Shown one piece after another: positions 44,197-52,823 of a stretch of DNA of 53,861 nt. Position 1 is the first letter of the stretch; the number at the start of each line of letters is the position of its first letter. Origin of the DNA: Spirochaetales bacterium (lineage in GTDB: Bacteria > Spirochaetota > JAAYUW01); contig JAAZOT010000056.1 of the NCBI GenBank assembly GCA_012797605.1, positions 1 to 53,861 on the forward strand, read 5' to 3'. The notes beneath the pieces were generated by a model. The model was not told where the DNA came from. It saw only the letters and a list, made by a program, of their open reading frames with translations, and searched no databases. Position numbers and translations under genes: made by a program.

Positions 44197-46125
44197 TTAT
44201 TTTGCAAACAAAGATTCAATCTCCTTCGAATATTTTTCGTATACTACATTCCTTCTAACCTTCAAGGTTTCAGTTAACTCAATTCCAGTGACAAATTCAT
44301 TTGGCAAAAGATAAAATGCCCCTATTAATTCATACCTTTTAAAACCATTACTATACGAAATTAATCTTTGTATTTCTTTTTGAATTATTATCTTAGTATT
44401 TTCATATTCTATTAAATCTTTAAGGGTTTCGAATTTCATTCCCTCTCTTTCTTTAAAAAGCATATTGAAGTTTTCAAGATCTGGAACGATTAAAACACCA
44501 AGCATTCTCTTATCCTGTCCAACTACAACAGCTGTTTTAATATATTGTGATTCCATAAGCTTTTTTTCGATAGGTTCTGGTTCGATATTTTCTCCACCTA
44601 AAAGAACAATAGTATCTTTCGCTCTACCAGTTATTTGAACATATCCTCTTATATCCATTCTTCCAATATCACCAGTATTGAACCATCCATCCTTCAAAAC
44701 TTTATTTGTCTGTTCCTCCATTTTATAATAACCTTTCATAAGTTGAGGACCTTTAATGTGAATTATTCCTTTTTTACCATATCCAAGTTTATTTCCATTT
44801 TCATCACGAATTTCAATCTCAGTTTTAGGGACCCAATCTCCAATTGTATAGATAGTAGGTTTCAAATATCTTCTTACACATACAACTGGAGAGGTTTCGG
44901 TTAAGCCATAACCTTCAAGAAGTTTAATACCAATAGCATTAAAAAATTCATCTATATGTTTTGGAAGAGCGCCACCCCCAGATATACCACATTTAAATCC
45001 AGTTCCAAGCTTTGCTTTTACTTTACTAAAAATAAGTGCGGTCCCTAAAAGAAATAATGGATAACAAAATAAATAACAAAGAAAATTCCATGGTATCATA
45101 ACAAGATTCTTGAAATATTCATCCTTTGAGAAAAATGGAATCTGCTCATGTATGGCAATTTTCTTTTTAAACCAGAATCTTGCTACAGATTGGAAGAATA
45201 GAAAGAGTTGATATTTTACTTTTCCACTATTTTTTAATGTTCTTAATAATCCATCATAAATCCCTTCCCATACTCTAGGAACAGAAACTACATATTGTGG
45301 ATTTTCTATTGATAAATCTCTTAATAAAATAGAAGGAATTGGTTTAGAATAGATTATAAAACCTCTAACATTTAAGACAGTATATTCGACGGTTCTTTCA
45401 AATGCGTGCCAAGCTGGAAGAATAGCTAAAAATTTATCTTTTGCAACTATTTGAGCCATTTCTGGCATTCCAGTCACATTAGAACAGATACTTCCATTTG
45501 TTAGCATAACTCCTTTTGGAATTCCAGTAGTACCACTGGTATATATAATCGTTACGACATCTTCTGGTTTACTTTCTTTAATAGACTCTTCTATTTGATT
45601 TTCATAGTTAGATAATAGTAATAGACCTTTTTCATTTGCCTCACTAAAATAAACAAAAGGAATTTCTGCCTCTTCTATTTCACCTTCTATTAATACTACT
45701 ATTTTTTGAGGTAAGATTTGATTAGATATATTTATTAATCTTCTTAAAACCCCAGGTGTTTCACATATAGTAGCAGTAACTTCAGCATGATTTAAAATAT
45801 ATTTCATCTCATCTTCTGAGATATTTGCACCTCTTGGCACATCTATTATACCCAAAACTTGGCAAGCTAAATCTACTAAAAGCCATTCCAACCTATTGTC
45901 CGATAGCAGTGCCAGCTTATCACCCCTTTTTAAGCCAATGGAAACAAAGTACGATGCTAAAGCATATATTCTTCTTTGAAGTTGTTTATAGCTAAGAAGA
46001 AGTTCTCCATTGTCTGTCTTATATTTTATTGCTGGTAAATCGGGTTCTCTTGTCTTAAAATCACCAACCATCTGCGCAAGTGTAAAAGTGTTTTTTGTAC
46101 TAGAATAATCAAATTTTGTTCTCAT
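44197..46125 (-). CDS. Long-chain fatty acid-CoA ligase, AMP-forming
   Basis: 642 aa. Adenylation motifs are intact: YTSGTTGIPKGVMLTNG (phosphate loop, about 197-213), LLEGYGLTETSPV (A5), GWFNTGDIGRMDIRGYVQITGRAKDTIVLLGGENIEP (A7-A8), and a C-terminal Lys region ETLKVRRNVVYEKY. Size and sequence match the FadD15-like group acting on long-chain fatty acids, which it activates to acyl-CoA for lipid synthesis or breakdown. It follows the TetR gene by 11 bp and is almost certainly controlled by it. Confidence 0.95.
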   Translation of the reverse strand: MRTKFDYSSTKNTFTLAQMVGDFKTREPDLPAIKYKTDNGELLLSYKQLQRRIYALASYFVSIGLKRGDKLALLSDNRLEWLLVDLACQVLGIIDVPRGANISEDEMKYILNHAEVTATICETPGVLRRLINISNQILPQKIVVLIEGEIEEAEIPFVYFSEANEKGLLLLSNYENQIEESIKESKPEDVVTIIYTSGTTGIPKGVMLTNGSICSNVTGMPEMAQIVAKDKFLAILPAWHAFERTVEYTVLNVRGFIIYSKPIPSILLRDLSIENPQYVVSVPRVWEGIYDGLLRTLKNSGKVKYQLFLFFQSVARFWFKKKIAIHEQIPFFSKDEYFKNLVMIPWNFLCYLFCYPLFLLGTALIFSKVKAKLGTGFKCGISGGGALPKHIDEFFNAIGIKLLEGYGLTETSPVVCVRRYLKPTIYTIGDWVPKTEIEIRDENGNKLGYGKKGIIHIKGPQLMKGYYKMEEQTNKVLKDGWFNTGDIGRMDIRGYVQITGRAKDTIVLLGGENIEPEPIEKKLMESQYIKTAVVVGQDKRMLGVLIVPDLENFNMLFKEREGMKFETLKDLIEYENTKIIIQKEIQRLISYSNGFKRYELIGAFYLLPNEFVTGIELTETLKVRRNVVYEKYSKEIESLFAK

Positions 46126-46136
46126 AAAAACCTCTT

Positions 46137-46742
46137 TTAATTTTTATCATTATCAATTATCAAAATGTCTGAAATAATACTGCAAATTTCATCAAATAGT
46201 TTTTCCTTATCAATAGGTGATTCATTTTCGATAAAATAAGAATCAATAAGCCTAGAAATAACTGAATTTAATATATATAATAAGGATTCTTCAGAGTATT
46301 TTGGAGTTAAAATAGAAAGTTTCTTAAAATTATGAATTAATCTGTAGGTTAGTAATGTTGAAAATAGTTTTACAACCTTTAAAAGTTCTGTTCTGAAAGG
46401 AATAGACATATCATAAATTGAACGTAAATAAAAATTATAAATATTTTGATGTTCTTTATAGAAATTATATATGAATTCTATGGCTTCTTTGATGATTTTT
46501 TGTGGTTCTGAGTTTTTAAATTTGAATGTATTTAACTCTTTTTTAAAAACAGATATTGAATACTCCAGTACCTGCTTAAAAAGATTTTCTTTGTTTTCAT
46601 AGTAATTAAAAACAGTCCCTTTAGATAATTTAGCAAGTTTTGATATGTTATTTGTTGAGGCTGTTTCATAGCTATGTTGAGAAAATTCAATAAGGGCTGC
46701 TTCAAGTATTTTAGCTTTGGGATTTTCTAGCTTTTGTTTCAT
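46137..46742 (-). CDS. TetR-family regulator of the acyl-CoA ligase operon
   Basis: 201 aa from the ATG at 46742 (the track uses the TTG just before). The N-terminal helix-turn-helix is AKILEAALIEFSQHSYETASTNNISKLAKLSKGTVFNYYENKENLFKQVL, a classic TetR DNA-binding domain. The C-terminal ligand domain is helical and unremarkable. Co-transcribed with a fatty acyl-CoA ligase, it probably senses acyl-CoA or fatty acid, like FadR/PsrA-type TetR regulators. A perfect palindrome lies 26 bp upstream of its start, consistent with autorepression. Confidence 0.88.
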   Translation of the reverse strand: MKQKLENPKAKILEAALIEFSQHSYETASTNNISKLAKLSKGTVFNYYENKENLFKQVLEYSISVFKKELNTFKFKNSEPQKIIKEAIEFIYNFYKEHQNIYNFYLRSIYDMSIPFRTELLKVVKLFSTLLTYRLIHNFKKLSILTPKYSEESLLYILNSVISRLIDSYFIENESPIDKEKLFDEICSIISDILIIDNDKN

Positions 46743-46767
46743 CAAAATACCATGATATTATATTTTA

Positions 46768-46781
46768 TGACCATATGGTCA
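46768..46781. promoter_or_regulatory. TetR operator palindrome
   Basis: TGACCATATGGTCA is a perfect 14-bp palindrome between the promoter elements and the TetR start codon. Its form (TGACC-N4-GGTCA) is typical of TetR operators. A TATAAT (46757-46762, minus) lies just downstream, so binding would block transcription. Confidence 0.75.
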
Positions 46782-46791
46782 GTTCTTTTTG

Positions 46792-46819
46792 AAAATAAAA
46801 TATTAATTGAGTTTGTCAA
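46792..46819 (-). promoter_or_regulatory. Promoter of the tetR-acyl-CoA ligase operon
   Basis: Minus strand TTGACA (46814-46819), 16-bp spacer, TATTTT (46792-46797). The operator palindrome lies just downstream, around or after the start of transcription. The TATAAT at 46757 is an alternative -10 with a weak -35 overlapping the operator. Confidence 0.6.
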
Positions 46820-46904
46820 GAAGTGTAAATATAATTAATTTTTCTTTAAAAATATTTATAACTGACTGGATAAAAAGATATTATAATTTGGTGATAAATC
46901 TTTT

Positions 46905-48023
46905 TTAAGACAGTCCTTCTAAGTATTTTTGATAAGCTGGAGTAGAAGATTCATCCTCCCCATAGTAATCTTCAAACATTTTTTTAAACTCATAAGCTTT
47001 TTCTTTAAATATTTTCAAAATTGCTGGATCAAATCTACCCTCTTCTTCTTCTGTAATGATGGAATAGGTTTCTTCAAAAGTTAATTTTGGTTTATATACT
47101 CTTTTTGACATCAAAGCATCGAAAACATCGGCTAAGCTAACAATTCTTGCTGAAAGAGGTATTTCTTCCTCTTTTAATCCATAAGGATAACCTTTGCCAT
47201 CCCATCTTTCATGATGACTAAAGCAGATTTCTTTTCCTATTCTTAAAAAATCTGAAAATTGAAGCATCGATTCAGCTTCTTCCAAAGTTTTTCCACCTAT
47301 TATAGTATGAGTCTTAATGATCTCAAACTCACTTGTTGTAAGCTTACCTGGTTTTAATAATATACTGTCTGGTATTCCAACTTTCCCTATATCATGTAAA
47401 ATAGATGAATGATAAATTGTATCTATAAAATTTGAATCAATTTTATATATTTCAGATGTTTCTGCAAGCTGTTCAGCGATAAATTTGCAGTAATTCATAA
47501 TTCTTAAAAGATGTCTGCCTGTTTCTGTATCTCTAGATTCGGCTAGCTTTGCTAAAGCAAAGATAGTAACATTTCTAGTATTTATTACTTCCTTTACTTT
47601 TAATGAAATTAATTCATTCATATATTTATTATATGTTATAAGTTCATTTTGCATCGAAATTAGTTGAAGATGATTTTTAAGTCTTAAAACAAGTTCCTTT
47701 GGATTAAAAGGTTTAGTAATATAATCAACTGCTCCTGCTTCGAAACATGCAAATTTAGTATTAGAATCCTCGATTGCTGTTATCATAATGACTGGAATAT
47801 TAGAGTATTCCGGTGAATTTTTTAACTCTTTTAAGTATTCAATCCCACTTTTATTTGGCATTATGATATCTAAAAAAATTAGATGTATCTGCTCTTTTTT
47901 CAAGTAATCATTGGCTTCGTTAAAATTTTCTGCTATAAAAATTTTAACTGTAAAATTCTTATTAATGACAGCTGAAAGTATGTATAAGTTATCTTTATTA
48001 TCATCGATAAGTAAGATATTCAT
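46905..48023 (-). CDS. Response regulator with HD-GYP c-di-GMP phosphodiesterase domain
   Basis: 372 aa. The receiver (1-125) has IDDNK, phospho-acceptor FLDIIMP (Asp52), ITA and TKPF. The HD-GYP output (about 155-350) has SILHDIGKVGIPD (HD at 210-211), KTHTIIGGKTLEEAE, and HHERWDGKGYPYGL (GYP at 278-280), so metal ligands and the GYP partner motif are intact. It should hydrolyse c-di-GMP when phosphorylated. AGGGA precedes the ATG. No cognate kinase is adjacent; the hybrid kinase 10 kb away is a possible source. It opposes the giant GGDEF protein at 2217-6629. Confidence 0.95.
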   Translation of the reverse strand: MNILLIDDNKDNLYILSAVINKNFTVKIFIAENFNEANDYLKKEQIHLIFLDIIMPNKSGIEYLKELKNSPEYSNIPVIMITAIEDSNTKFACFEAGAVDYITKPFNPKELVLRLKNHLQLISMQNELITYNKYMNELISLKVKEVINTRNVTIFALAKLAESRDTETGRHLLRIMNYCKFIAEQLAETSEIYKIDSNFIDTIYHSSILHDIGKVGIPDSILLKPGKLTTSEFEIIKTHTIIGGKTLEEAESMLQFSDFLRIGKEICFSHHERWDGKGYPYGLKEEEIPLSARIVSLADVFDALMSKRVYKPKLTFEETYSIITEEEEGRFDPAILKIFKEKAYEFKKMFEDYYGEDESSTPAYQKYLEGLS

Positions 48024-48117
48024 TTTTTTCCCTAAATAAAATTTAATATCTAATTTCTATAAAAAAATATTTTTTTCTTTATTAATAATATAATAGAATT
48101 TTGATTTGATGCAAATA

Positions 48118-48765
48118 TTAATTTGTTTTTAAAACATAAAATCTAATTATATTGTTCAATTTTTTTGCCTTTAAATAATAATTCGACTGAAAAAAACCAA
48201 AAGTTGAAGAAAATTCTTTTTCATCTTCAGTAAACCAGGAATTTTCATAATATTTAATATAGCAATTTATTTTTTTTAATTGTTCATCTATAAATTCTTG
48301 ATACCATTTATTATCCGTTATTATTATGCAATATCCTTCTTTTTTTATCAATCCATTAATTTTGCATAAAAATTCATCGGTAACCAATCTTCTATTTGTA
48401 TGCCTTTTTTTAGGCCATGGATCTGGAAAATTTATATATATAATATCAAAAAATTGATTTTCAAGATAATTTATAACCTCGTGAATATTGTTATTTATAA
48501 ATTTACAGTTAGATAACTTTTTATTATATACTTTTTTTAATGCTCTAAGACAAGCATTTTCAGCATAATCAATGCCTAAAAAGAAATTTTTAGGTTCAAC
48601 TTCCGCATAGTTCACGAGAAAATCACCAGTCCCACTGCAAAATTCTAGAATAAATTTACTATAATGACTTTCAAAAAGCTTTATATTTTGTAAATCTGAA
48701 ATCGAAAAACTTGCAAATTTCCTCTGTTCATCTGAAATTTTTACATTCCTTAATCTTCCCTTCAT
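48118..48765 (-). CDS. trmB: tRNA (guanine-N7)-methyltransferase
   Basis: 215 aa. SAM-binding motif LEFCSGTGDFLVNYAEVEPKNFFLGIDYAENACLRALKK, followed by the TrmB hallmark INFPDPWPKKRHTNRRLVTDEFL (about 110-132). It methylates G46 of tRNAs. The C terminus STFGFFQSNYYLKAKKL is somewhat divergent. AAGGGA precedes the ATG. It is divergent from the nucleosidase-like gene across a 198-bp spacer in which no clear signal was found. Confidence 0.95.
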   Translation of the reverse strand: MKGRLRNVKISDEQRKFASFSISDLQNIKLFESHYSKFILEFCSGTGDFLVNYAEVEPKNFFLGIDYAENACLRALKKVYNKKLSNCKFINNNIHEVINYLENQFFDIIYINFPDPWPKKRHTNRRLVTDEFLCKINGLIKKEGYCIIITDNKWYQEFIDEQLKKINCYIKYYENSWFTEDEKEFSSTFGFFQSNYYLKAKKLNNIIRFYVLKTN

Positions 48766-48963
48766 TCAATCCCTTTTCGACTTAGTTTTGTTTTTTGCAG
48801 AAAGTATTTTATTGAGTATTACTTTACTAAATCTAACGATATTAAATCTGATAATATATAGAAACCTTTTATTGAATTTAATTATATTTTTGTTAATTTA
48901 TCTTTGCTATCGACTAATCAATCATTCCTTTTGTTTTTTTTCAAGAAATTTTTAAGAGATGAT

Positions 48964-49830
48964 ATGAATAAAGAAAAAATGGGAAATGATATAAGCATTG
49001 GTTTAATAACCGCTACAAATGAAGAGTATCAATCAATCTATGAACTTTTAACAAAACAAAGCACTGATTCAAATATTGATTCAAATATTGAAACAAAAGC
49101 AATATTAAAAGAAACAAAAGATAAAATACCGTCCATTCCTTTTCCTTATTTTATTCATAATTTTGACTTTATTAGTAATGATAAAATTTACAAAATAAAG
49201 TTAATAATAATTAAATCTGGATTTGGGAAACTTAATGCCGTAAGTGCTTCAACCTTTCTTTTAGAAAGATATAAAATAGACATAATAATTAATTTTGGAG
49301 CTTGTGGTAGTTTATCTAAAAAGAATAAAGATATTAAACCAGAAGAAATCCAACTTGGTGATTTTGTTCTGCCTTCAATTATATATGAATCATCATATGT
49401 CGCATTTAAGGAAAATAAAAACTCAGAAAATTCAGGTAATTTTAATGAAAATAAAACATTTATTGGATTAAATAAGATTGAAAGTCTAATTCATAAAGAA
49501 ATAATTCAAAAATATTATTTTGTTAAAGAAGTAAAAGCCTTCTCATCAGATATGGATATTGATAGTAATGAGAAAAGAAATTTTATTAAGAAATTTTTTA
49601 AAGCAGATATTTGTGACTGGGAATCTTTTGCTATAAGAAAAACTGCACATCTATGGAAGATACCTTCCATTATTTTTAGAGTTGTTTCTGATTTCGCAGA
49701 TGAATCTTTTTTAGAGGATTATAAAAGAAATTTAAATAATATCTTAAATAAAGGAGCAAAATTTCTATTAAATGAACTTTTACCTATTGCTTGCAAAATT
49801 TATATTTCAGAATTAAATTTAAAGAGGTAA
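48964..49830 (+). CDS. Nucleoside phosphorylase-family protein, MTA/SAH nucleosidase-like
   Basis: 288 aa from the ATG at 48964, with AAGAG before it; the track's TTG start adds 20 hydrophobic-rich residues of doubtful meaning. MTAN-like landmarks: IGLITATNEEYQSI, KSGFGKLNAVSASTFLLERYKIDIIINFGACGSL, VLPSIIYES, FSSDMDI and CDWESFAIRKTAHLWKIPSIIFRVVSDFADE, where the catalytic Asp is in SDFAD and DWES replaces the usual DME(G/S). A ~35-residue insert with a DSNI repeat follows the first strand. Likely product: adenine release from methylthioadenosine or S-adenosylhomocysteine; other nucleosides are possible. Confidence 0.75.
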   Translation: MNKEKMGNDISIGLITATNEEYQSIYELLTKQSTDSNIDSNIETKAILKETKDKIPSIPFPYFIHNFDFISNDKIYKIKLIIIKSGFGKLNAVSASTFLLERYKIDIIINFGACGSLSKKNKDIKPEEIQLGDFVLPSIIYESSYVAFKENKNSENSGNFNENKTFIGLNKIESLIHKEIIQKYYFVKEVKAFSSDMDIDSNEKRNFIKKFFKADICDWESFAIRKTAHLWKIPSIIFRVVSDFADESFLEDYKRNLNNILNKGAKFLLNELLPIACKIYISELNLKR

Positions 49831-49858
49831 AATAAGATAATATTTCAAGAGGTATAAC

Positions 49859-50941
49859 ATGACTTATAAGATGCTTATAATCAATCCTGGTTCTACTTCA
49901 ACCAAAATTGGTATCTATGAAGATGAAAAAGAGTTAAGCTCACAGACATTAAGACATTCAGTTGAGGAATTAAAACCATATCCAACTATTATCGACCAAA
50001 TTGATTTTAGGACTAAAATAATCGAAGATTATCTTGCATCTCAAAATATTGAATTAAGATCATTTACTGCAATAGTTGGTAGAGGTGGTCTACTTAAACC
50101 TATAGAATCTGGTACATATATTGTGAATGAAAAAATGCTTGAAGACTTAAAATCTTGCAAATATGGCGCCCATGCATCAAATCTTGGAGCACTTATTGCA
50201 TATAATATCGCCAAGCAAGCTGGATGCAGAAGTTTTATAGTTGACCCTGTCGTAGTAGATGAACTTTGCGATGAAGCAAGAGTCTGTGGTCACCCTCTAT
50301 TAAATAGAATTTCTATCTTTCATGCTTTAAACCAGAAGGCCATAGCAAGAACTGCTGCTAAAACTCTAGGTAAAAAATATGAAGAATTAAACCTTGTAGT
50401 GGCTCATCTTGGAGGTGGAATCTCAATAGGTTCTCATAGAAAAGGGAAAGTAGTTGATGTAAATAATGCTTTAGATGGTGAGGGCCCATTTTCACCAGAA
50501 AGAGCTGGTACTTTGCCTGCTGGACAACTTATCAAGTTGGCTTTTTCTGGAAACTATACTCTAGATGAGATGAAAAAAATGTTAACAGGTCAAGGAGGTT
50601 TAACTGCCCATCTTGGAACAAACGATGTTAGAGAAGTTGTCAAAAAGATTGAAAATGGTGATAAAAATGCACAGACAATCCTTAATGCAATGTGTTTTAC
50701 CATATCTAAGTACATTTTTGCTGCCTTTGCCTCACTTTATGGAGAAATAGATGCGATTGTTCTTACAGGTGGTATAGCTTACAATAATGATTATATAGTT
50801 GAACCCATTAAAAAATACCTAGGAAAAATCATTAAAAATATTCCAGTTTTAGTATTTCCAGGAGAAGAAGAACTTCCAGCTCTTGCAGCAGGAGCGTTAA
50901 GAGTCTTAAGACAAGAAGAGGAAGCTAAGATCTATGAATGA
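49859..50941 (+). CDS. buk: Butyrate kinase
   Basis: 360 aa of the acetokinase family. Nucleotide and substrate motifs: LIINPGSTSTKIGIYEDE, GRGGLLKPIESGTYIVNE, LVVAHLGGGISIGSHRKGKVVDVNNALDGEGPFSPERAGTLP, IDAIVLTGGIAYNN, and FPGEEELPALAAGALRVL. It interconverts butyryl-phosphate and butyrate with ADP/ATP, and branched-chain acyl-phosphates in some relatives. AAGAGGT precedes the ATG. The usual partner phosphotransbutyrylase (ptb) is not adjacent. Its stop overlaps the next start by eight bases, so the two are translated together. Confidence 0.95.
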   Translation: MTYKMLIINPGSTSTKIGIYEDEKELSSQTLRHSVEELKPYPTIIDQIDFRTKIIEDYLASQNIELRSFTAIVGRGGLLKPIESGTYIVNEKMLEDLKSCKYGAHASNLGALIAYNIAKQAGCRSFIVDPVVVDELCDEARVCGHPLLNRISIFHALNQKAIARTAAKTLGKKYEELNLVVAHLGGGISIGSHRKGKVVDVNNALDGEGPFSPERAGTLPAGQLIKLAFSGNYTLDEMKKMLTGQGGLTAHLGTNDVREVVKKIENGDKNAQTILNAMCFTISKYIFAAFASLYGEIDAIVLTGGIAYNNDYIVEPIKKYLGKIIKNIPVLVFPGEEELPALAAGALRVLRQEEEAKIYE

Positions 50942-51932
50942 AATTCAAAAAAATAAATTAAACAAAATTGTTGTATTTGGGAATATTTTACCAGAAGGAC
51001 TGAAAAAACTCTATGAAAATTATGAAGTTGTAAATTATTTAGAAAACACTATAGAATCTGAAGAAGAGTTCTTAAAGAAAGTATCAGATGCAGTCGCCAT
51101 AATTACATGGTTTACTCATAAAATAAATAAAAGCATTATTGAGAAATTAAATAATGTTAGAGTGATAGCCAACTATGCGGTTGGTTATGATAACATAGAC
51201 ATAAAAGCAGCAACATCTGCTGGAATTGTCGTTCTTAATACTCCAGATATTTTGACCAACGCGACAGCTGAAATTGCCGTATTACTTACATTTGCCTGTG
51301 CAAAAAGAGCAAAAGAAGCAATTTTGAGTGTTTTAACTGGAAATTTAGATGATGTAAGCCCTTCTTTCATGCTAGGAAAAGATATTATTGGTAAGACTGT
51401 TGGTGTTATAGGTGCTGGAAGAATAGGTAAAAGATATGCAATTATGATGCAAGCTTTAGGCTGTAATGTCATTTACTATAATAGAAGCAAGAAAGAGGAA
51501 TTAGAAAAAATTGATATAAAATATGCTGAACTTGAAGATCTTTTAAAAACTTCCGATATAGTATCACTTCATCTTCCTTTGAATGAACAATCAAAAAATT
51601 TACTTGATATGCATAAGCTATCTATGATGAAGGATGATGCTATACTTGTTAATACAGCAAGAGCTGCAATTATTGATGAAAAAGCACTTATAAATCTTCT
51701 TGAAAAAGGGAAATTCTTTTCGGTAGGGCTAGATGTATACAATAATGAGCCATATCCAGATCCAAAATTATTAGAATTTCCAAATGTAATAATTTTACCT
51801 CATATTGGTTCAGCCACATACGAAACAAGACTTAAAATGGCAGAATTCTTGAGTGAAACGTTGATAATAGCATTAAATGGAAGATTGACTGAACTTAAAA
51901 ATCTTGTTAACAAAGAGATTTTAGGACAATAA
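50934..51932 (+). CDS. D-isomer-specific 2-hydroxyacid dehydrogenase
   Basis: 332 aa. NAD-binding motif GKTVGVIGAGRIGKRYAIMMQALGCNVIYYNRS (about 153-186), catalytic region VIANYAVGYDNIDIKAATSAGIVVLNTPD, LVNTARAAIIDEKALINLLEKGKFFSVGLDVYNNEPYPDPKL (Glu), and PHIGSATYETRLKMAEF (His). All catalytic residues (Arg in NTARA, Glu, His) are visible. Closest in style to glyoxylate/hydroxypyruvate reductases. Overlap with buk suggests a shared role in 2-oxoacid or fermentative metabolism. The 3' end overlaps the convergent TPR lipoprotein gene by 12 nt. Confidence 0.92.
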   Translation: MNEIQKNKLNKIVVFGNILPEGLKKLYENYEVVNYLENTIESEEEFLKKVSDAVAIITWFTHKINKSIIEKLNNVRVIANYAVGYDNIDIKAATSAGIVVLNTPDILTNATAEIAVLLTFACAKRAKEAILSVLTGNLDDVSPSFMLGKDIIGKTVGVIGAGRIGKRYAIMMQALGCNVIYYNRSKKEELEKIDIKYAELEDLLKTSDIVSLHLPLNEQSKNLLDMHKLSMMKDDAILVNTARAAIIDEKALINLLEKGKFFSVGLDVYNNEPYPDPKLLEFPNVIILPHIGSATYETRLKMAEFLSETLIIALNGRLTELKNLVNKEILGQ

Positions 51933-52802
51933 AGATTGCAATCTTTGTAATTCAGAAATTAAATACTCCAGTTGATCCTTTGCTATTACTTGAGCAATAT
52001 TTATAGCTTTATTAAGATAATATATTGCAGATTCAATGTCATTCATAAACTCATATATCTTTGCTATTAGCTTTAAGTCCTCAAAGATATTGTATTGATT
52101 TTCTGAAATCTTATCATATTTTAAAGCTTCCAAGGCAAATTCTAAACTTTTGGAAAGTTCTTTTTTCCCAAAATAACATTGAGCCATATTATATGCATTA
52201 TTTGCAAGTTCTATATAGTTTTTTAACTTTTTATTTATTTTATAAGCTTCATTTAAGCAAGTTAAGCTTTCATCATACTTATTTAATCTTAGATATAATA
52301 GTCCAAGCCCATTCAAAGCTATAGATTTATCGATATCCTTTTTTGAAGTCCTAATGGCTTCTTTGTAAGTTATGATTGCATTATCAAAATCTTTTATCAA
52401 CTCAAAATACTTTGCATATTGGAAGAAAATAGCAGAATAATATTGCTCCAATTTTTCTTTTTCAGAAAGTTTTTTAATGAATGCAAGATAACCATAAGCT
52501 TTATCTGGTCGGTTTAATTGTATATAGGTTTCTATTAATTTTAAGCAAGTTTTTATTATTCTTTCGGCATCATCTATGGTTAAAGAAAGTTCATAAGCCT
52601 CAGTAAAAGTTGAAATAGCTTTATCTATCTGGTTCCCATTAAGATATCCAATCCCTTGACCTAAAAGGTAATCTATCTTCTTTTTAATATCGCTTTTGAT
52701 GGTTGTATTTTTAGCACTGCAGCCAAAACTAAAAAGAAGGAAGACCAATATTAAAATTAATAAAAATATCTTAATTTTTTTATATATTTTCTTTATTTTC
52801 AT
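51921..52802 (-). CDS. TPR lipoprotein
   Basis: 293 aa. The signal peptide ends LFSFGCSAKN, a relaxed lipobox. About five TPR units follow, e.g. GIGYLNGNQIDKAISTFTEAYELSLTI, IALNGLGLLYLRLNKYDESLTCLNEAYKINKKL, and AYNMAQCYFGKKELSKSLEFALEALKYD. It is likely a periplasmic or outer-membrane scaffold. AAGGAAA precedes the ATG. It follows mlaD by 21 bp, so it may work with the MCE protein. Confidence 0.8.
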   Translation of the reverse strand: MKIKKIYKKIKIFLLILILVFLLFSFGCSAKNTTIKSDIKKKIDYLLGQGIGYLNGNQIDKAISTFTEAYELSLTIDDAERIIKTCLKLIETYIQLNRPDKAYGYLAFIKKLSEKEKLEQYYSAIFFQYAKYFELIKDFDNAIITYKEAIRTSKKDIDKSIALNGLGLLYLRLNKYDESLTCLNEAYKINKKLKNYIELANNAYNMAQCYFGKKELSKSLEFALEALKYDKISENQYNIFEDLKLIAKIYEFMNDIESAIYYLNKAINIAQVIAKDQLEYLISELQRLQSLLS

Positions 52803-52823
52803 ATTTTTTCCTTAGTCTAAATT

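Noticed and set aside
49072-49101. Tandem repeat GATTCAAATATT as a possible iteron or microsatellite
   Set aside because: Only two copies, inside the coding sequence (DSNIDSNI); best seen as a small in-frame duplication.
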